Below, in pieces: positions 48,989 through 59,236 of a stretch of DNA of 64,000 bases. The stretch is taken from positions 26,208 to 90,207 of the forward strand of contig JAAEPE010000334.1 in the NCBI GenBank assembly GCA_024222395.1, read 5' to 3'. Made by a program: the position numbers and the translations under genes. The DNA is from Myxococcales bacterium. Lineage in GTDB: Bacteria > Myxococcota_A > Polyangia > Haliangiales > Haliangiaceae. The notes beneath the pieces are model-generated. The model was not told the DNA's origin. It searched no databases and saw only the letters and a program-made list of their open reading frames with translations. Position 1 is the stretch's first letter; each line of letters starts with the position of its first letter.

Positions 48989-49810
48989 ATGGCTTGGCTC
49001 GTTGACGACGAAATCATGGATCGGATCGAAAAGCTCGAGATCGATTTTAATCGCTACGGAGTAGATGCCTACGGAGCCTCAAAGAAGGACATGGCCAGGG
49101 CGGGAACAATCATGGCCTGGATCTACCGTCGCTATTTCGACGTCAGCGTCCACGGCATAAAACACGTGCCTCCGCGTGGTAGGGGCATGCTGGTGGGCAA
49201 TCACAGCGGTGGCTTGGCTCTCGACGCACTCATCGTAACGTCGTCAATGATGCTCGAAGCCGAGCCGCCTAGGCTAGTTAATGCGATGGCCGATAGGTTC
49301 ATCGAGCGTGTGCCCTTTGGAGCGATGCTCCTCTCGCGTCTTGGCCAACTTACCGGGCTTCCCGAACACGCTGTGCGCCTACTCAACGATGATCGTCTCC
49401 TCATGGTCTTTCCGGAAGGTCATCGGGGCACTGCAAAGCTCTACGGAGACCGAAACAGCTTGGTGCGATTTGGAACAGGTTTTGTCCGTCTCGCACTGCA
49501 GACCAAGACGCCAATAGTGCCCTTCGCCTTCATTGGCGGCGGAGAGGCAATTCCGACAATCGCGAACCTGGAGAAGACGGGAAAATTCTTGGGACTCCCC
49601 TACCTGCCAATCACTCCGTATGGGCCACCACTGCCTCGCCCAGTGGCACTCGAAATCTACTACAGTGAGCCAATAGTCTTTGAAGGAACAGGGAACGAGG
49701 AAGACAGAGTGATACAGGACTGTGTCGACAAGGTACGTGACCGCATCGCCGAACTCATCGAACGCGGAGTACGCATCCGCACAGGGCGCGGAAAGGCGTC
49801 GCAATCATGA
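48989..49810 (+). CDS. PlsC-type lysophospholipid acyltransferase
   Basis: This 273-residue enzyme of the 1-acyl-glycerol-3-phosphate acyltransferase superfamily carries the catalytic NHxxxxD-type motif as NHSGGLALD. The substrate-binding FPEGHRG and the later [15 protein letters not shown] are also visible. In this version two extra residues separate His and Asp (H-x5-D), as in the TMEM68/DGAT-like branch. It has no long membrane helix. It overlaps the downstream epimerase by 4 bp. The acceptor lipid is not certain. Confidence 0.88.
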   Translation: MAWLVDDEIMDRIEKLEIDFNRYGVDAYGASKKDMARAGTIMAWIYRRYFDVSVHGIKHVPPRGRGMLVGNHSGGLALDALIVTSSMMLEAEPPRLVNAMADRFIERVPFGAMLLSRLGQLTGLPEHAVRLLNDDRLLMVFPEGHRGTAKLYGDRNSLVRFGTGFVRLALQTKTPIVPFAFIGGGEAIPTIANLEKTGKFLGLPYLPITPYGPPLPRPVALEIYYSEPIVFEGTGNEEDRVIQDCVDKVRDRIAELIERGVRIRTGRGKASQS

Positions 49811-50733
49811 ACGTTCTACTCACTGGAATCGCAGGGTCTCAGGGGCGGCTCGTCGCGCACAAGCTGCTCGCTGCTGGCCACCACGTTATCGGCATCGATC
49901 GCAGACCGTGGCCCGAAGCCCCGGAGGGCGTGACTATGCATTGCGCGGACGTGCGCAAACGCTCCGCAGAGGAGGTCTTTCGGAGTGTCCGCCCCGACGC
50001 GGTGATTCACATGGCCACCGTGACACACCTGGCACAGCGGTCCGAAGACCGCTACCAAATCAATTTGCAAGGCACTCGCGCTGTTTTTGACCACTCTCAC
50101 GCCTACGGCGTCAAGCAGGTGCTCTTTGTCGGAAGGCACACGTTCTACGGCGCAAGCGCGGCGAGTCCCCTCTACCATAGTGAGAACGACCCACCGCAAT
50201 CCGTCAATGTATTCCCGGAGCTTAGCGATCTCGTGGCATCCGACCTCTACGCAGGCTCGGCCCTCTGGCGCTACGAAGAACTCTCAACCTGCATCTTGCG
50301 CTTCTGCTACACGCTTGGCCCTACCTGCAACGGCACCCTGGCGAGTTTCCTAAAAGGAAAGCGGCCCCCCTCAGTTCTCGGCTTCGACCCACTCTTCCAA
50401 TTCATGCACGACGAAGACATGGCGGATGCCATTGTGCTCGCACTGGAGAAGAGCCTCAGAGGCGTCTTCAACGTCGCGGGCCCCTCCCCCGTTCCACTAA
50501 GCGTGGTCATACGCGAAGCAAATCGCAAACAAGTGCACGTCCCCGAGATCCTCTTTCGCCTTGCCATGGGGCGCCTTGGCTTTCCGCATCTTCCTCAGGG
50601 AGCGATCGCCCACCTAAAGTTCCCGGTGACCATTAACACCGAGGCTTTCCGCAAAACCACCGACTTTGTGCATCAGCACGACCACGCGAAGATCATTCGT
50701 GATTTCCTGGACGCTTGCCCGTCGCCAGCGTAG
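49807..50733 (+). CDS. NAD(P)-dependent epimerase/dehydratase
   Basis: This extended short-chain dehydrogenase of 308 residues has the N-terminal [10 protein letters not shown] nucleotide motif and GIDRR after beta-2. The active-site Tyr-x3-Lys found in UDP-sugar epimerases is not obvious here: the candidate segment reads [10 protein letters not shown] and [13 protein letters not shown], with no Lys four residues after Tyr. A reductase or binding role is therefore also possible. The substrate is unknown. Its start overlaps the PlsC-like gene stop (ATGA), suggesting lipid or glycolipid metabolism. Confidence 0.82.
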   Translation: MNVLLTGIAGSQGRLVAHKLLAAGHHVIGIDRRPWPEAPEGVTMHCADVRKRSAEEVFRSVRPDAVIHMATVTHLAQRSEDRYQINLQGTRAVFDHSHAYGVKQVLFVGRHTFYGASAASPLYHSENDPPQSVNVFPELSDLVASDLYAGSALWRYEELSTCILRFCYTLGPTCNGTLASFLKGKRPPSVLGFDPLFQFMHDEDMADAIVLALEKSLRGVFNVAGPSPVPLSVVIREANRKQVHVPEILFRLAMGRLGFPHLPQGAIAHLKFPVTINTEAFRKTTDFVHQHDHAKIIRDFLDACPSPA

Positions 50734-50843
50734 GAGGACGATCCAAACTCAGAGTTTCCCTGGGAAACGGCCAGCATCGCCGCCAACCCGGCAACCTCGA
50801 GCCCCAAACCTGCTTGCAGCTGGGGTTTCGAAATCGCTACCGT

Positions 50844-51981
50844 ATGGACATAAGAGTTCTTCGCAGTGCCGGCGCCCTCCTTGTCCTATTCGCCACAGTG
50901 GACTTGAGCGATACTCCAGGCGTACACGCCGACGGTACAGTTCCACGCGTGGGTATCCCCGCAGAAAGCGCCCCAAGGGGCGGTAGCAGTACCGCGGCTA
51001 CAGACTTCCCGTTCGCGGGGGCCTACGACTTGAATGCGACCCTCGCCGCAAAGCGCGGGGACCTCAAAGCGGCCCGGGGACACCTTGCCCGCTGTGTGGC
51101 AAGCCAGGTGAACGAGCCCAAGAGGGCTGTCTCGTGCGAGGATCTGCGACGCAGTATTGACACGGATAGCCCGGGTCCTAGGCGGCAAGAGTTGCGGCGC
51201 TATGTTCGCAAGTACATTGTAAATCTGAGGATCCCCGGTGGCAGCGGAGAGGGGGAGCGAGCGAAGGCGATCCGCCGCGAAGAGTCTCGAGCAAGGAACA
51301 GCGCATGGTCCACCTAGAGAAGCCGGTTGCGGGCAGCTGCGCGCCTCAGTCCCAAGCCCGCTTCCCCTGTTCGCGTCACCTCTACCCCGGACGCCGCACC
51401 AGAAACGAACAAGTACCCAACGACGAACCACCGGATCATTGCCATGGCGCGCCACGAGTCCGACCTTCTAAGGCGCTCGATATTCGGACTGCGCGCCTAC
51501 ACCCCACTCTCCGAGACCGTACACGATGTGATTCCCTCTCTAGTCCTGCAGACCGAAGCTGGTAGGAACGCGGATTTTGACTGGGGCGCCAATGCCATGT
51601 TTGGCCCGTCGATTCAGTCCAAGGGCATCACCCTCGGGCTCTACGGCGGCGTCGGCCCTCCCCCTTGCCGTGCACTTCCCTCTAGAGATGGCATTCTCGG
51701 TCGAGCACCAACAATACAAAGGCGACATCTGGCTGCGGAGCAAGAAGCTGCTCGACTAAGAGCACACTGGTGGGGCGGAGAACGGCCCCTTCGACGAGCT
51801 CTCCGTCGGATTGGGTGTGCAGCTCTTCCCCAAGAAGGCTCACGGCCTCATGTTGGACCTACTCTACGAAGAGCTCAGCGACCGCAGCCACGCGACCCTT
51901 TGGCTCGGCACCCGAGTAACAGGCCCTCGCAGCCACTATGCCCCCTCAGCCCGATCACCTTGGTGCGGTGGCTACGCTTGA
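50844..51981 (+). pseudogene. Degenerate gene for an exported, possibly outer-membrane protein
   Basis: An ATG at 50844 opens with a signal-like segment (MDIRVLRSAGALLVLFATVD). The same frame is cut by an amber at 51315-51317 and continues to about 51650. There one extra G (GTCGGCCCT) shifts it. The shifted frame continues as ALPLAVHFPLEMAFSVEH, meets an ochre codon after RSKKLLD, and then reads ENGPFDELSVGLGVQLF up to a TGA ending at 51981. The alternating-residue strands near the end suggest a beta-barrel or beta-rich domain. No intact reading frame covers the region. The N-terminal part is the least certain. Confidence 0.65.
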
Positions 51982-51987
51982 CCCAGC

Positions 51988-53283
51988 TCACTCAGGCGTG
52001 CCTTGGCTCAGCCGCTTAGCTAGAGCGCGGGTCTCGATGATGTTGTCTTCTATTGAGCAGTAGGTCCAACCTCCATATCGGCCCACGGCGTGCAGCCCGT
52101 TGGAATCGAAGTCGCTAGAGATGCGAGCATGTTCGGCCATTGAGGCCGTTGTGATGTGCACGTAGGCCGGGTCCATGGCGACGCTATGCCAACTCACGAG
52201 TTGGTGGTCTTCCGCGTAGCCCTCTCGCCGAAGACCTTCCATGACACCGGCAAGTTCCACCTCAACGTCGAATTCTTGCCCGCTCCTCGCACCAATCTCA
52301 ACGTAGAGAGACATGCGATCTGTGCCCATAATGTTGTCGTAAAAACCGATTCGATAGAACGGCAACGCCCTATCGGGGAAGTAGACCCAGTGCACCCCGT
52401 CGGCACCCTTCCGATCAAACCCAAGATTGAAGACGAGGACCTTGTTTGCGCTGAAAACGGAGGCGTCGTGAGCGGCTCTTGCCATCGAGCAGAGCTTGTC
52501 GAACGGCGCGGAGCTCACTAGGTGCTGGTAGCGCACCTCGCGTTGAGTTGTCGTTGCCACTTTGGCCTCGACATCGATACTCATCAACGCTTCCTCGTAG
52601 GCAATGAGAGACTCGGGCAAGTCGAACAGAAGCGCCTTGATGAACTCGATAGCGCCGCCCTCGGGGTAGCTGAAGCTAGCATTGTAGCTGGCGTTGTCGG
52701 AGCGCCTCATGTTGCCTATGATGTCTTCGACATCCGCATGGGGGAAGAACCGCCCCATCGCCCCCGCATCTAGCGTGTCGAGGTCGCAGGCATAGAGTTT
52801 CTCGTTGTATGGGATTAGGAAGCGCTCAGATATGCCGGAACCAAATCGCTGGTAGAGCATCTCCTTGAACGACGAGACCTCTTTGGACTGGTCCCGGAAG
52901 TAGAGCGAGTGCAGGCAATCGATGAAGTCTTCTTTGCCCAGTTGGTGGATATTCTTCTGGAAAGGAAAGTCGATATCCAAGCCGTCGTAGCGAATGCTCG
53001 TATGCTTCTCGACAGTGCGCACGTCTTGACCGGGCATTCGCTCACGAAGCCAAGATTCGATTTCCGGGTTGCGAAAGTGAAAGAAGTGTCCAGAGTAGTC
53101 CCAGACAAAGCCGTCTTGCTTGATGGTCTTACAGTAGCCACCGGGCTCGCTATCTGCTTCGAGAATTAGCAGCGAGGGTTCCGCCTTGCCGGCGAGCCTT
53201 GCCTCCTCGCGAATCGCATTCGCAAAGCTGAGCCCCGAGACTCCAGCGCCTACAATTAGGTACTCGACGTCGGCACAGCTCAC
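51988..53283 (-). CDS. FAD-dependent amine-oxidase-like oxidoreductase
   Basis: The 431-residue flavoprotein has the Rossmann motif [16 protein letters not shown] at the N-terminus, [15 protein letters not shown] after beta-2 and a C-terminal [15 protein letters not shown] that would contact FAD. The arrangement matches the amine oxidase/UDP-galactopyranose mutase-like superfamily (compare protoporphyrinogen oxidase, desaturases). The substrate is unknown. The GTG start at 53283 overlaps the prfC stop (GTGA), so the protein is co-translated with a release factor, an unexpected pairing. Confidence 0.87.
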   Translation of the reverse strand: MSCADVEYLIVGAGVSGLSFANAIREEARLAGKAEPSLLILEADSEPGGYCKTIKQDGFVWDYSGHFFHFRNPEIESWLRERMPGQDVRTVEKHTSIRYDGLDIDFPFQKNIHQLGKEDFIDCLHSLYFRDQSKEVSSFKEMLYQRFGSGISERFLIPYNEKLYACDLDTLDAGAMGRFFPHADVEDIIGNMRRSDNASYNASFSYPEGGAIEFIKALLFDLPESLIAYEEALMSIDVEAKVATTTQREVRYQHLVSSAPFDKLCSMARAAHDASVFSANKVLVFNLGFDRKGADGVHWVYFPDRALPFYRIGFYDNIMGTDRMSLYVEIGARSGQEFDVEVELAGVMEGLRREGYAEDHQLVSWHSVAMDPAYVHITTASMAEHARISSDFDSNGLHAVGRYGGWTYCSIEDNIIETRALAKRLSQGTPE

Positions 53284-54866
53284 GCCGCGCCCTTGGTGGC
53301 GGTGAACGTCACCCCGGGAAAGTCGTCTGCTGCATGCTCGAGCTGCCAATCGCTCCGAGCGAGGAAGACCCGTGCCCTGCTGTGGTCATCAGCGATGAAC
53401 GCCGTATGAGTTTCACAGAATTTCTTGAGTAGACGCTCATCTTCGCAGAGCACCCATCGCGCCTGCACATAGGGGGCACTCTCGTAAACAACTTCGATGT
53501 CGTATTCGTGCTTGATGCGCTCGCCCATCACCTCGAACTGCAAAACGCCAACGACACCGATGATCCACTCCGAGCCCATGCGTCGCTTGAATGCCTGAGC
53601 AGCACCTTCTTCTGCCAGCTGGGTTAATGCCTTGCTCAGGTGTTTCGCTCGCATAGGGTCCGTCGGCCGGACCTTCCGCAAATGCTCGGGGGCAAAGCTC
53701 GGAATACCCTTGAACACAAGCTCCTCGCCCTGAGTGAGAGCATCGCCGATGTGCAGTGCTCCGTGGTTTGGGATACCCACGATGTCCCCAGCATAGGCTT
53801 CTTGCGCTATTTCTCGGTCTCGCGCCTGAAAGAGCACGGCATTGTTCACAGCCAGCGTCTTGCCGGAACGAGGCACTTTGAGTTTCATGCCGCGATTGAA
53901 GTGGCCTGAGCATAGGCGCACGAAGGCAATGCGGTCCCTGTGACGCGGATCCATGTTCGCCTGGATCTTGAAAACGAAGCCCGCCACCTTGTCTTCGTTC
54001 GGGTCGATTTCTCGATCTTCCGAACGCTGCGGCCTGGGGGATGGGGCCAAATCGGCGACGCCATGAAGGAGTTCACGAACACCGAAGTTCGAAAGCGCCG
54101 AGCCAAAGTACATCGGAGTCAGAGTGCCATCGAGGAATGCCTGCCTGTCAAACGACGGGCATAGCTCACGCACCATCTCAACTTCCTCTCGAAGTTTTGC
54201 GGCGGCCTTTGCAGGCAGGAGCTCGTCGATCAGAGGATCACTTAGCCCCTTGCACTTGCGCCCCTCTGTGAGGATGGAGCGGTCCGTCTTGTCGATAAGC
54301 ACCAGAGAGTCGTTGAAGATGTCGTAACAACCCAGAAAGTCGACTCCCATTCCGATGGGCCAGCTCGCAGGTGTCACATCGATAGCCAAGGTCTTCTCGA
54401 CTTCGTCCATGAGCTCAAACGGGTCGCGACCTTCCCGGTCGAGCTTGTTCACAAAACTCATGATGGGCATGTCCCTGAGGCGACAAACCTCAAAGAGCTT
54501 GCGAGTCTGATTCTCGATACCCTTCGCAGCGTCCAAGACCATGATGGCCGAGTCGACTGCGGTTAGCGTGCGGTAGGTATCTTCGGAGAAGTCGGCGTGG
54601 CCTGGCGTATCAAGGAGATTGAAAGTGTTATCCCGATACTCGAAGGTCATGACTGACGAGGTAACGGAGATACCGCGTTCACGTTCTATCTTCATCCAGT
54701 CGGAAGTTGCCCGCCTTGCCTGGCCGCGGGCCGCCACAGCGCCAGCCATCTGAATCGCCCCTCCGAAGAGCAGGAGCTTCTCGGTGAGAGTCGTCTTGCC
54801 CGCATCCGGGTGGGAAATGATCGCGAAGGTTCTTCGCTTCGCAACTTCGTCTGAGAGCTTGGCCAT
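53280..54866 (-). CDS. prfC: Peptide chain release factor 3
   Basis: RF3 is a GTPase that recycles RF1/RF2 from the ribosome. GTPase motifs are [12 protein letters not shown] (G1), DTPGHADF (G3) and NKLD (G4). The 528-residue length matches E. coli RF3 when started at [16 protein letters not shown] (54866). An ATG at 54887 is an alternative, while the frame to 55172 would run through the divergent DTW gene. Only 27 bp separate it from that gene's start. Confidence 0.96.
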   Translation of the reverse strand: MAKLSDEVAKRRTFAIISHPDAGKTTLTEKLLLFGGAIQMAGAVAARGQARRATSDWMKIERERGISVTSSVMTFEYRDNTFNLLDTPGHADFSEDTYRTLTAVDSAIMVLDAAKGIENQTRKLFEVCRLRDMPIMSFVNKLDREGRDPFELMDEVEKTLAIDVTPASWPIGMGVDFLGCYDIFNDSLVLIDKTDRSILTEGRKCKGLSDPLIDELLPAKAAAKLREEVEMVRELCPSFDRQAFLDGTLTPMYFGSALSNFGVRELLHGVADLAPSPRPQRSEDREIDPNEDKVAGFVFKIQANMDPRHRDRIAFVRLCSGHFNRGMKLKVPRSGKTLAVNNAVLFQARDREIAQEAYAGDIVGIPNHGALHIGDALTQGEELVFKGIPSFAPEHLRKVRPTDPMRAKHLSKALTQLAEEGAAQAFKRRMGSEWIIGVVGVLQFEVMGERIKHEYDIEVVYESAPYVQARWVLCEDERLLKKFCETHTAFIADDHSRARVFLARSDWQLEHAADDFPGVTFTATKGAA

Positions 54867-54893
54867 GGCGTTAGCGCTCAGTACCATGCGCAC

Positions 54894-55454
54894 GTGCCCT
54901 CCAGCCAGCGTTGCCCCGAATGCTACCTGCCCGCTCAGGTATGCCTTTGCGCTGAGATCACCCGAATTCCCTGTGGAGTCGAGATCGTGGTCCTGCGGCA
55001 CGTCATGGAGCGGCGTCGCAACTCGAATACGGGCCGACTGGTCGCGCGGGCACTCGAGGGGGCAAAGGTGCTGGAGTATGCGCTCCGCGAGGAGCCACTC
55101 GACACAGCCGTACTCGCGGGGGCCAATACTGCCCTGCTCTACCCCCGCCCAAGCTCCGTGGATGCGCCGCAACCCACGCGCCTAATTCTACTTGATGCCA
55201 GCTGGTCCCAGGCCAGGCGCATGGCCCAGAGGATCCCAGAACTCCGCAGTATGCCTTCTCTCTCCCTCCCCACCCCTATCCGGGTCTTGCCACGAATGCG
55301 CGAGGGCAAGGCCCCAGAGCAGATGTCTACCGCAGAATCGGCCATTGCCGCCCTTCGACTGCTCGGCGAAGTGGCGGCTGCCGACCATCTAGAAGTGCTT
55401 TTGCGCGAGCTGGTGCGCCGCTTTGCCTTGCCAAAGCGCAGGGGCCCTATGTAA
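54894..55454 (+). CDS. DTW-domain tRNA-uridine aminocarboxypropyltransferase-like
   Basis: The 186-residue protein matches the TapT/DTWD family, which transfers the 3-amino-3-carboxypropyl group of SAM to tRNA uridine. Cysteines at about 7, 10, 17 and 19 form the family zinc site. The signature D-x-T-W is read here as DASW (LLDASWSQARRM), a conservative Thr to Ser change. The later STAESAIAAL fits the usual ST-x-E motif. The start is a GTG at 54894, with no clear ribosome-binding site. It ends 10 bp before the carboxynorspermidine synthase gene. Confidence 0.85.
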   Translation: MPSSQRCPECYLPAQVCLCAEITRIPCGVEIVVLRHVMERRRNSNTGRLVARALEGAKVLEYALREEPLDTAVLAGANTALLYPRPSSVDAPQPTRLILLDASWSQARRMAQRIPELRSMPSLSLPTPIRVLPRMREGKAPEQMSTAESAIAALRLLGEVAAADHLEVLLRELVRRFALPKRRGPM

Positions 55455-55464
55455 AGACGAAGCA

Positions 55465-56652
55465 ATGAGCAAAGTCCTTATCGTTGGCGCCGGCGGCGTC
55501 GGTTCGGTGGTCGTTCACAAGTGCGCCCAGGTCCCCAAAGTGTTCACGGAAATCGTACTCGCTTCTCGGACGGTTTCGAAGTGCCGGGCCATCGCCGCCC
55601 AGGTCAAGGAGATGCAAGGGCGGGATATATCGGTCGAGCAGATCGATGCTGACAACGTGCACGAAACCGTCGCACTACTAAAGAAGCACAAGCCGGACCT
55701 CCTTATCAACGTCGCACTGCCCTACCAAGACTTGCATCTCATGGATGCCTGTCTGGAAGCGGGCGTCCCCTATCTCGACACCGCCAATTACGAGCCGCCG
55801 AACGAGGCCAAGTTCGAATACAAGTGGCAGTGGGCCTATCAAGATCGCTTCAAAGAAGCTGGGCTTATGGCGCTGCTCGGATCGGGCTTTGATCCTGGCG
55901 TGACAAATGTCTTCTGTGCCATCGCGCAAAAGGACCTATTCGACACGATCGATACCATCGACATCATGGACTGCAACGCTGGCAGCCATGGTCATCCCTT
56001 TGCGACCAACTTCAGTCCCGAGATCAACATTCGGGAAATCACCCAGCGCGGACGCTACTGGGAAAATGGCGAGTGGAAGGAGACCGAGCCACTCAGCGAG
56101 AGCATGGACATCGACTTCCCCGAGGTCGGCACGTACCGCGGCTACCTCATGTATCACGAGGAGATGGAGTCGCTTTGCAAGAACATCAAAGGTCTAAAGC
56201 GCATTCGCTTCTTCATGACCTTCTCCGAGGCCTACCTAGCCCATCTCAAGATTCTAGAAAGCGTCGGAATGACCAGCATTGAGCCCATTGAGTACAAGGG
56301 CCAGCAAATCGTCCCCCTCAATTTCCTTGCGTCAGTGCTGCCAGATCCGAGTTCACTCGGCGAGCGCTACGAAGGCAAGACCTGCATAGGCTGCCTGGTG
56401 GAAGGTACCAAGGATGGCAAGCCGCGCAAGAGCTTCATCTACAACGTCTGCTGTCACGCAGCGTGCTACGACGAAGTTCGCTCCCAGGCCATCAGCTACA
56501 CCACCGGCGTTCCGACCATGGTCGGTGCCATGATGATGCTCACCGGCGCATGGAAGGGCGATGGCGTCTTCAATATGGAGCAGCTAGATCCAACGCCCTT
56601 CCTCGACGCTCTCGGCCAGCACGGTCTCCCATGGAAGGTACTGGACTACTAA
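55465..56652 (+). CDS. Carboxynorspermidine synthase (saccharopine dehydrogenase-like)
   Basis: The 395-residue enzyme reductively condenses aspartate semialdehyde with a diamine (1,3-diaminopropane or putrescine). The NAD(P) motif VLIVGAGGVGSVVVHKC is at the N-terminus. The family stretches DLLINVALPYQDLHLMDACL, LDTANYEPPNEAKFEYKWQW and GSGFDPGVTNVF match this group rather than lysine-pathway saccharopine dehydrogenase. The ATG at 55465 is preferred over an upstream start in the DTW gene. The next gene overlaps it by 22 bp and encodes the following enzyme, which supports the call. Confidence 0.93.
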   Translation: MSKVLIVGAGGVGSVVVHKCAQVPKVFTEIVLASRTVSKCRAIAAQVKEMQGRDISVEQIDADNVHETVALLKKHKPDLLINVALPYQDLHLMDACLEAGVPYLDTANYEPPNEAKFEYKWQWAYQDRFKEAGLMALLGSGFDPGVTNVFCAIAQKDLFDTIDTIDIMDCNAGSHGHPFATNFSPEINIREITQRGRYWENGEWKETEPLSESMDIDFPEVGTYRGYLMYHEEMESLCKNIKGLKRIRFFMTFSEAYLAHLKILESVGMTSIEPIEYKGQQIVPLNFLASVLPDPSSLGERYEGKTCIGCLVEGTKDGKPRKSFIYNVCCHAACYDEVRSQAISYTTGVPTMVGAMMMLTGAWKGDGVFNMEQLDPTPFLDALGQHGLPWKVLDY

Positions 56653-57803
56653 GCCCCGGACTGCTGGCGCTGGATCCATCACGGATTCAGACGCCGGCTT
56701 TCATCATCGATAAGGGGGCCCTGCGCGCGAATCTCGCTGTATTGGGGGAAGTGCAAGAGCTCTCTGGTGCCAGCATTCTCTTGGCCCTCAAGGCCTTTGC
56801 ACCACCTTCGCTTGCGGCAGACATTCGAGAGGTCTTGCCAGGCATCGCAGCATCCGGCCCTCATGAGGCGCGGATGGGCCGAGATGAATTCGCAGGCATA
56901 GTGCACACCTACTCCCCAGCCTACAGCCCCAGACACTTCAGTGATGTGGCTCGAGATAGTGACTACGTCATCTTCAACTCCATCGCCGAGTACGAACGCC
57001 ACGCCCCTACAGTGCGAGAAGCTGGGCGCACCATCGCCTGTGGTCTTCGGATCAACCCAGAGCACTCCGAAGTCACCACATCCATTTACGACCCCTGCGC
57101 CCCGGGCTCGCGTCTGGGTATCACTCGCGAGCAACTCGGCAGTCCGCTTCCTGATGGCATAACCGGATTGCACTTTCACACCCTCTGCGAGCTCGGCGCT
57201 GATGCCTTGCAGCGCACGCTCGCTGCAGTTGAGCAGCGCTTTGGCGACCTCCTGCCCGGCCTCACTTGGATGAACTGGGGCGGCGGCCACCACATCACCA
57301 AACCCGACTACGACACTGAGCTGTTGGTCCGTCTCGTCAAGGATTGGCGCCGGCGACACGATATAGAAGTATTCTTAGAGCCTGGAGAGGCCATCGCAAT
57401 CCGAACCGGAATCCTCGTGACCAGCGTATTGGACATCACGAAGAGCGGCGAAGATCGCAACGTCATCCTCGACATCTCGGCGACGGCTCACATGCCCGAC
57501 GTCCTGGAAATGCCCTACCGGCCCGACATTATCGGCGCAGACATCCCAGACGCCAAAGCCCACACCTACCGCCTCGGCGGCATGAGCTGCCTAGCCGGAG
57601 ACGTCATCGGCGACTACAGCTTCGACACACCACTCGCCATTGGTCAGCGCCTCACCTTCCCAGACATGAGCCACTACACCATGGTCAAGACCACCAATTT
57701 CAACGGCGTCCACCTACCGAGCATTGCCCTCTACGAGCCTGAGACCGACTCATTAGACTGCGTCCGCGAATTTGGCTACGAAACCTACCGAGACCGCCTC
57801 TAG
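56631..57803 (+). CDS. nspC: Carboxynorspermidine decarboxylase
   Basis: This PLP enzyme of the alanine racemase/ornithine decarboxylase-like fold removes CO2 from carboxy(nor)spermidine, giving norspermidine or spermidine. The PLP lysine is in ILLALKAFAPPS (Lys54). Further signatures are GLRINPEHSEV, GLHFHTLCE, NWGGGHHIT and FLEPGEAIA, with a catalytic-cysteine segment LGGMSCLAGDVIG. It has 390 residues from the ATG at 56631, inside the end of the preceding gene, although the frame extends further upstream. Confidence 0.95.
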   Translation: MEGTGLLSPGLLALDPSRIQTPAFIIDKGALRANLAVLGEVQELSGASILLALKAFAPPSLAADIREVLPGIAASGPHEARMGRDEFAGIVHTYSPAYSPRHFSDVARDSDYVIFNSIAEYERHAPTVREAGRTIACGLRINPEHSEVTTSIYDPCAPGSRLGITREQLGSPLPDGITGLHFHTLCELGADALQRTLAAVEQRFGDLLPGLTWMNWGGGHHITKPDYDTELLVRLVKDWRRRHDIEVFLEPGEAIAIRTGILVTSVLDITKSGEDRNVILDISATAHMPDVLEMPYRPDIIGADIPDAKAHTYRLGGMSCLAGDVIGDYSFDTPLAIGQRLTFPDMSHYTMVKTTNFNGVHLPSIALYEPETDSLDCVREFGYETYRDRL

Positions 57804-57861
57804 CCCTGCGTGGGGACGGAGTACGGAAGTTCAGATAGGTCTAGCTGCGAGCGACCGAAGA

Positions 57862-58506
57862 CTATGGCGTGTGAACGATGCCGATGATGTCCACTGCGCT
57901 TGCATTCGCCAAGATGGCGGTCTCGACGACACTTCGGGATGAGTTAATGGTGACACTGGGCAGTGGATAGGTGTCGATGGCGTAGAGCCTGAACTCGTAG
58001 GTATGTTGGCTTCCAGGACACGGCCCCAGGTAGCCGCGAACGCTTGGCGAATAGGCAGTGGTCTGTTTTGCTCCTGCGGGCACAGAAGGCTCAGCGACCT
58101 TCTCTACGCCTTCTGGAAGGCCAAAGACATCACTCGGAATGTCGTAGATAATCGAGTGAATTAGCTCCACCCCGGGATGCACATCGCGGAATACCATCGC
58201 ATAGCCTTGTGCTTCTGGACCGCCAGCCCACGTGAATGGTGGGGAAATATTCTGCCCGGCACATGTGTACTCAGCAGGTATCTCAGCCCCCTCCTGGAGA
58301 GCGCTACTGGCGAGAGATAGCTGCGCCCCGGCATCCGTGTCCGTGGCGCGTGCCATTGCGTCAACAGCACCCGCATCCGCAGGCGCAACTCTTGCGTCAA
58401 GCTGCGCAGACAATCCTCCATCTCCAGCTCCGTCATCACCTCGAGAGCAGGCAACCAGCGAAGACGTGAGCACAAGGGTGAGAAGAGACGGGAGTGCAGA
58501 CTGCAT
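57862..58506 (-). CDS. YbhB/YbcL-type PEBP lipoprotein
   Basis: The 214-residue protein starts with a lipoprotein signal (lipobox SSLVAC) and an Asp/Ala-rich spacer. The rest is a phosphatidylethanolamine-binding-like domain: YTCAGQNISPPFTW, VFRDVHPGVELIHSIIYDIP and RGYLGPCPGSQHTYEFRLYA. These contain the conserved ligand-pocket Asp and His residues. Bacterial members have unclear roles. It is convergent with nspC. Confidence 0.9.
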   Translation of the reverse strand: MQSALPSLLTLVLTSSLVACSRGDDGAGDGGLSAQLDARVAPADAGAVDAMARATDTDAGAQLSLASSALQEGAEIPAEYTCAGQNISPPFTWAGGPEAQGYAMVFRDVHPGVELIHSIIYDIPSDVFGLPEGVEKVAEPSVPAGAKQTTAYSPSVRGYLGPCPGSQHTYEFRLYAIDTYPLPSVTINSSRSVVETAILANASAVDIIGIVHTP

Positions 58507-58550
58507 GCCCAGACACTACTGCAAATACGCAGTGCATTCGCGGGCAAACC

Positions 58551-59072
58551 TCACTGCGACTCGGCTAGCCGGTGAACACTCGCAACCAGGAAGCGTTCGC
58601 CGTCCCAATACAGGATTGCTGCAGTCTCCCGATCGCCGAATGCCCATGCGTCGTCCAACATCAGAGTCGCTTGGTCTGCCACTCCCTGAGCCTCCTCTCC
58701 AAACCGCTCAGCCAGAGGTCCAAATTCTTTCCCGAGAATTTCGTCAACTCCAGCGCGACTCACGTGTCTCTTGCGGAGCTCCTTGAAGAAGAACGAGAGC
58801 TGCTTCTCAGTCAGCCCTTCCGGGATCTGCAAGAGTCCACTCAGATCGCCAGGAGGCTTTGCCAAGAGCGCGGCAGCGAAATCCGCAAGTACCTGTGCGG
58901 CAGCCTTCCGCGTGGGCACAGGCTGCGCGGGCTTCGACAGCTCTGCAGGCTCCGGAAGCACACCCCCTGCATCTTCCACGGAGAGATCAGCCGAGGCGCC
59001 TCCTTTGCCCTTTTCCCCGCACGCTAGCGAAAGCGCAAGGAGCATCAGGACTCGTGCCACCGGGATTGCCAC
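58551..59072 (-). CDS. Small lipoprotein of unknown function
   Basis: The 173-residue protein has a short signal with lipobox LALSLAC and a Pro/Glu-rich spacer. A helical segment (AAAQVLADFAAALLA to RAGVDEILGK) and a small C-terminal beta part (AAILYWDGERFLVASV) follow. The GTG at 59072 is used because starting at the later ATG would leave too short a signal. It lies 44 bp upstream of the PEBP gene on the same strand. Function is not recognised. Confidence 0.75.
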   Translation of the reverse strand: MAIPVARVLMLLALSLACGEKGKGGASADLSVEDAGGVLPEPAELSKPAQPVPTRKAAAQVLADFAAALLAKPPGDLSGLLQIPEGLTEKQLSFFFKELRKRHVSRAGVDEILGKEFGPLAERFGEEAQGVADQATLMLDDAWAFGDRETAAILYWDGERFLVASVHRLAESQ

Positions 59073-59236
59073 TCGACTACCCTAGGCTCTGGCAACGGGA
59101 GTGCGCAAGCACACAGAGAGAGGCTAGGAGGATTGCGGAGGATTGCGGTCTTTGCCCCAGTCCTGGGCCGAATCTGCTACCTTCCGACCGTGTCGCAGAG
59201 TGCGACGCTTCACCCCAAAACTAATCAAGGCACCGA

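Noticed and set aside
59120..59150. Direct repeat of AGGATTGCGG before the modular lipoprotein gene
   Set aside because: Only two copies, no palindromic structure and no recognised operator.
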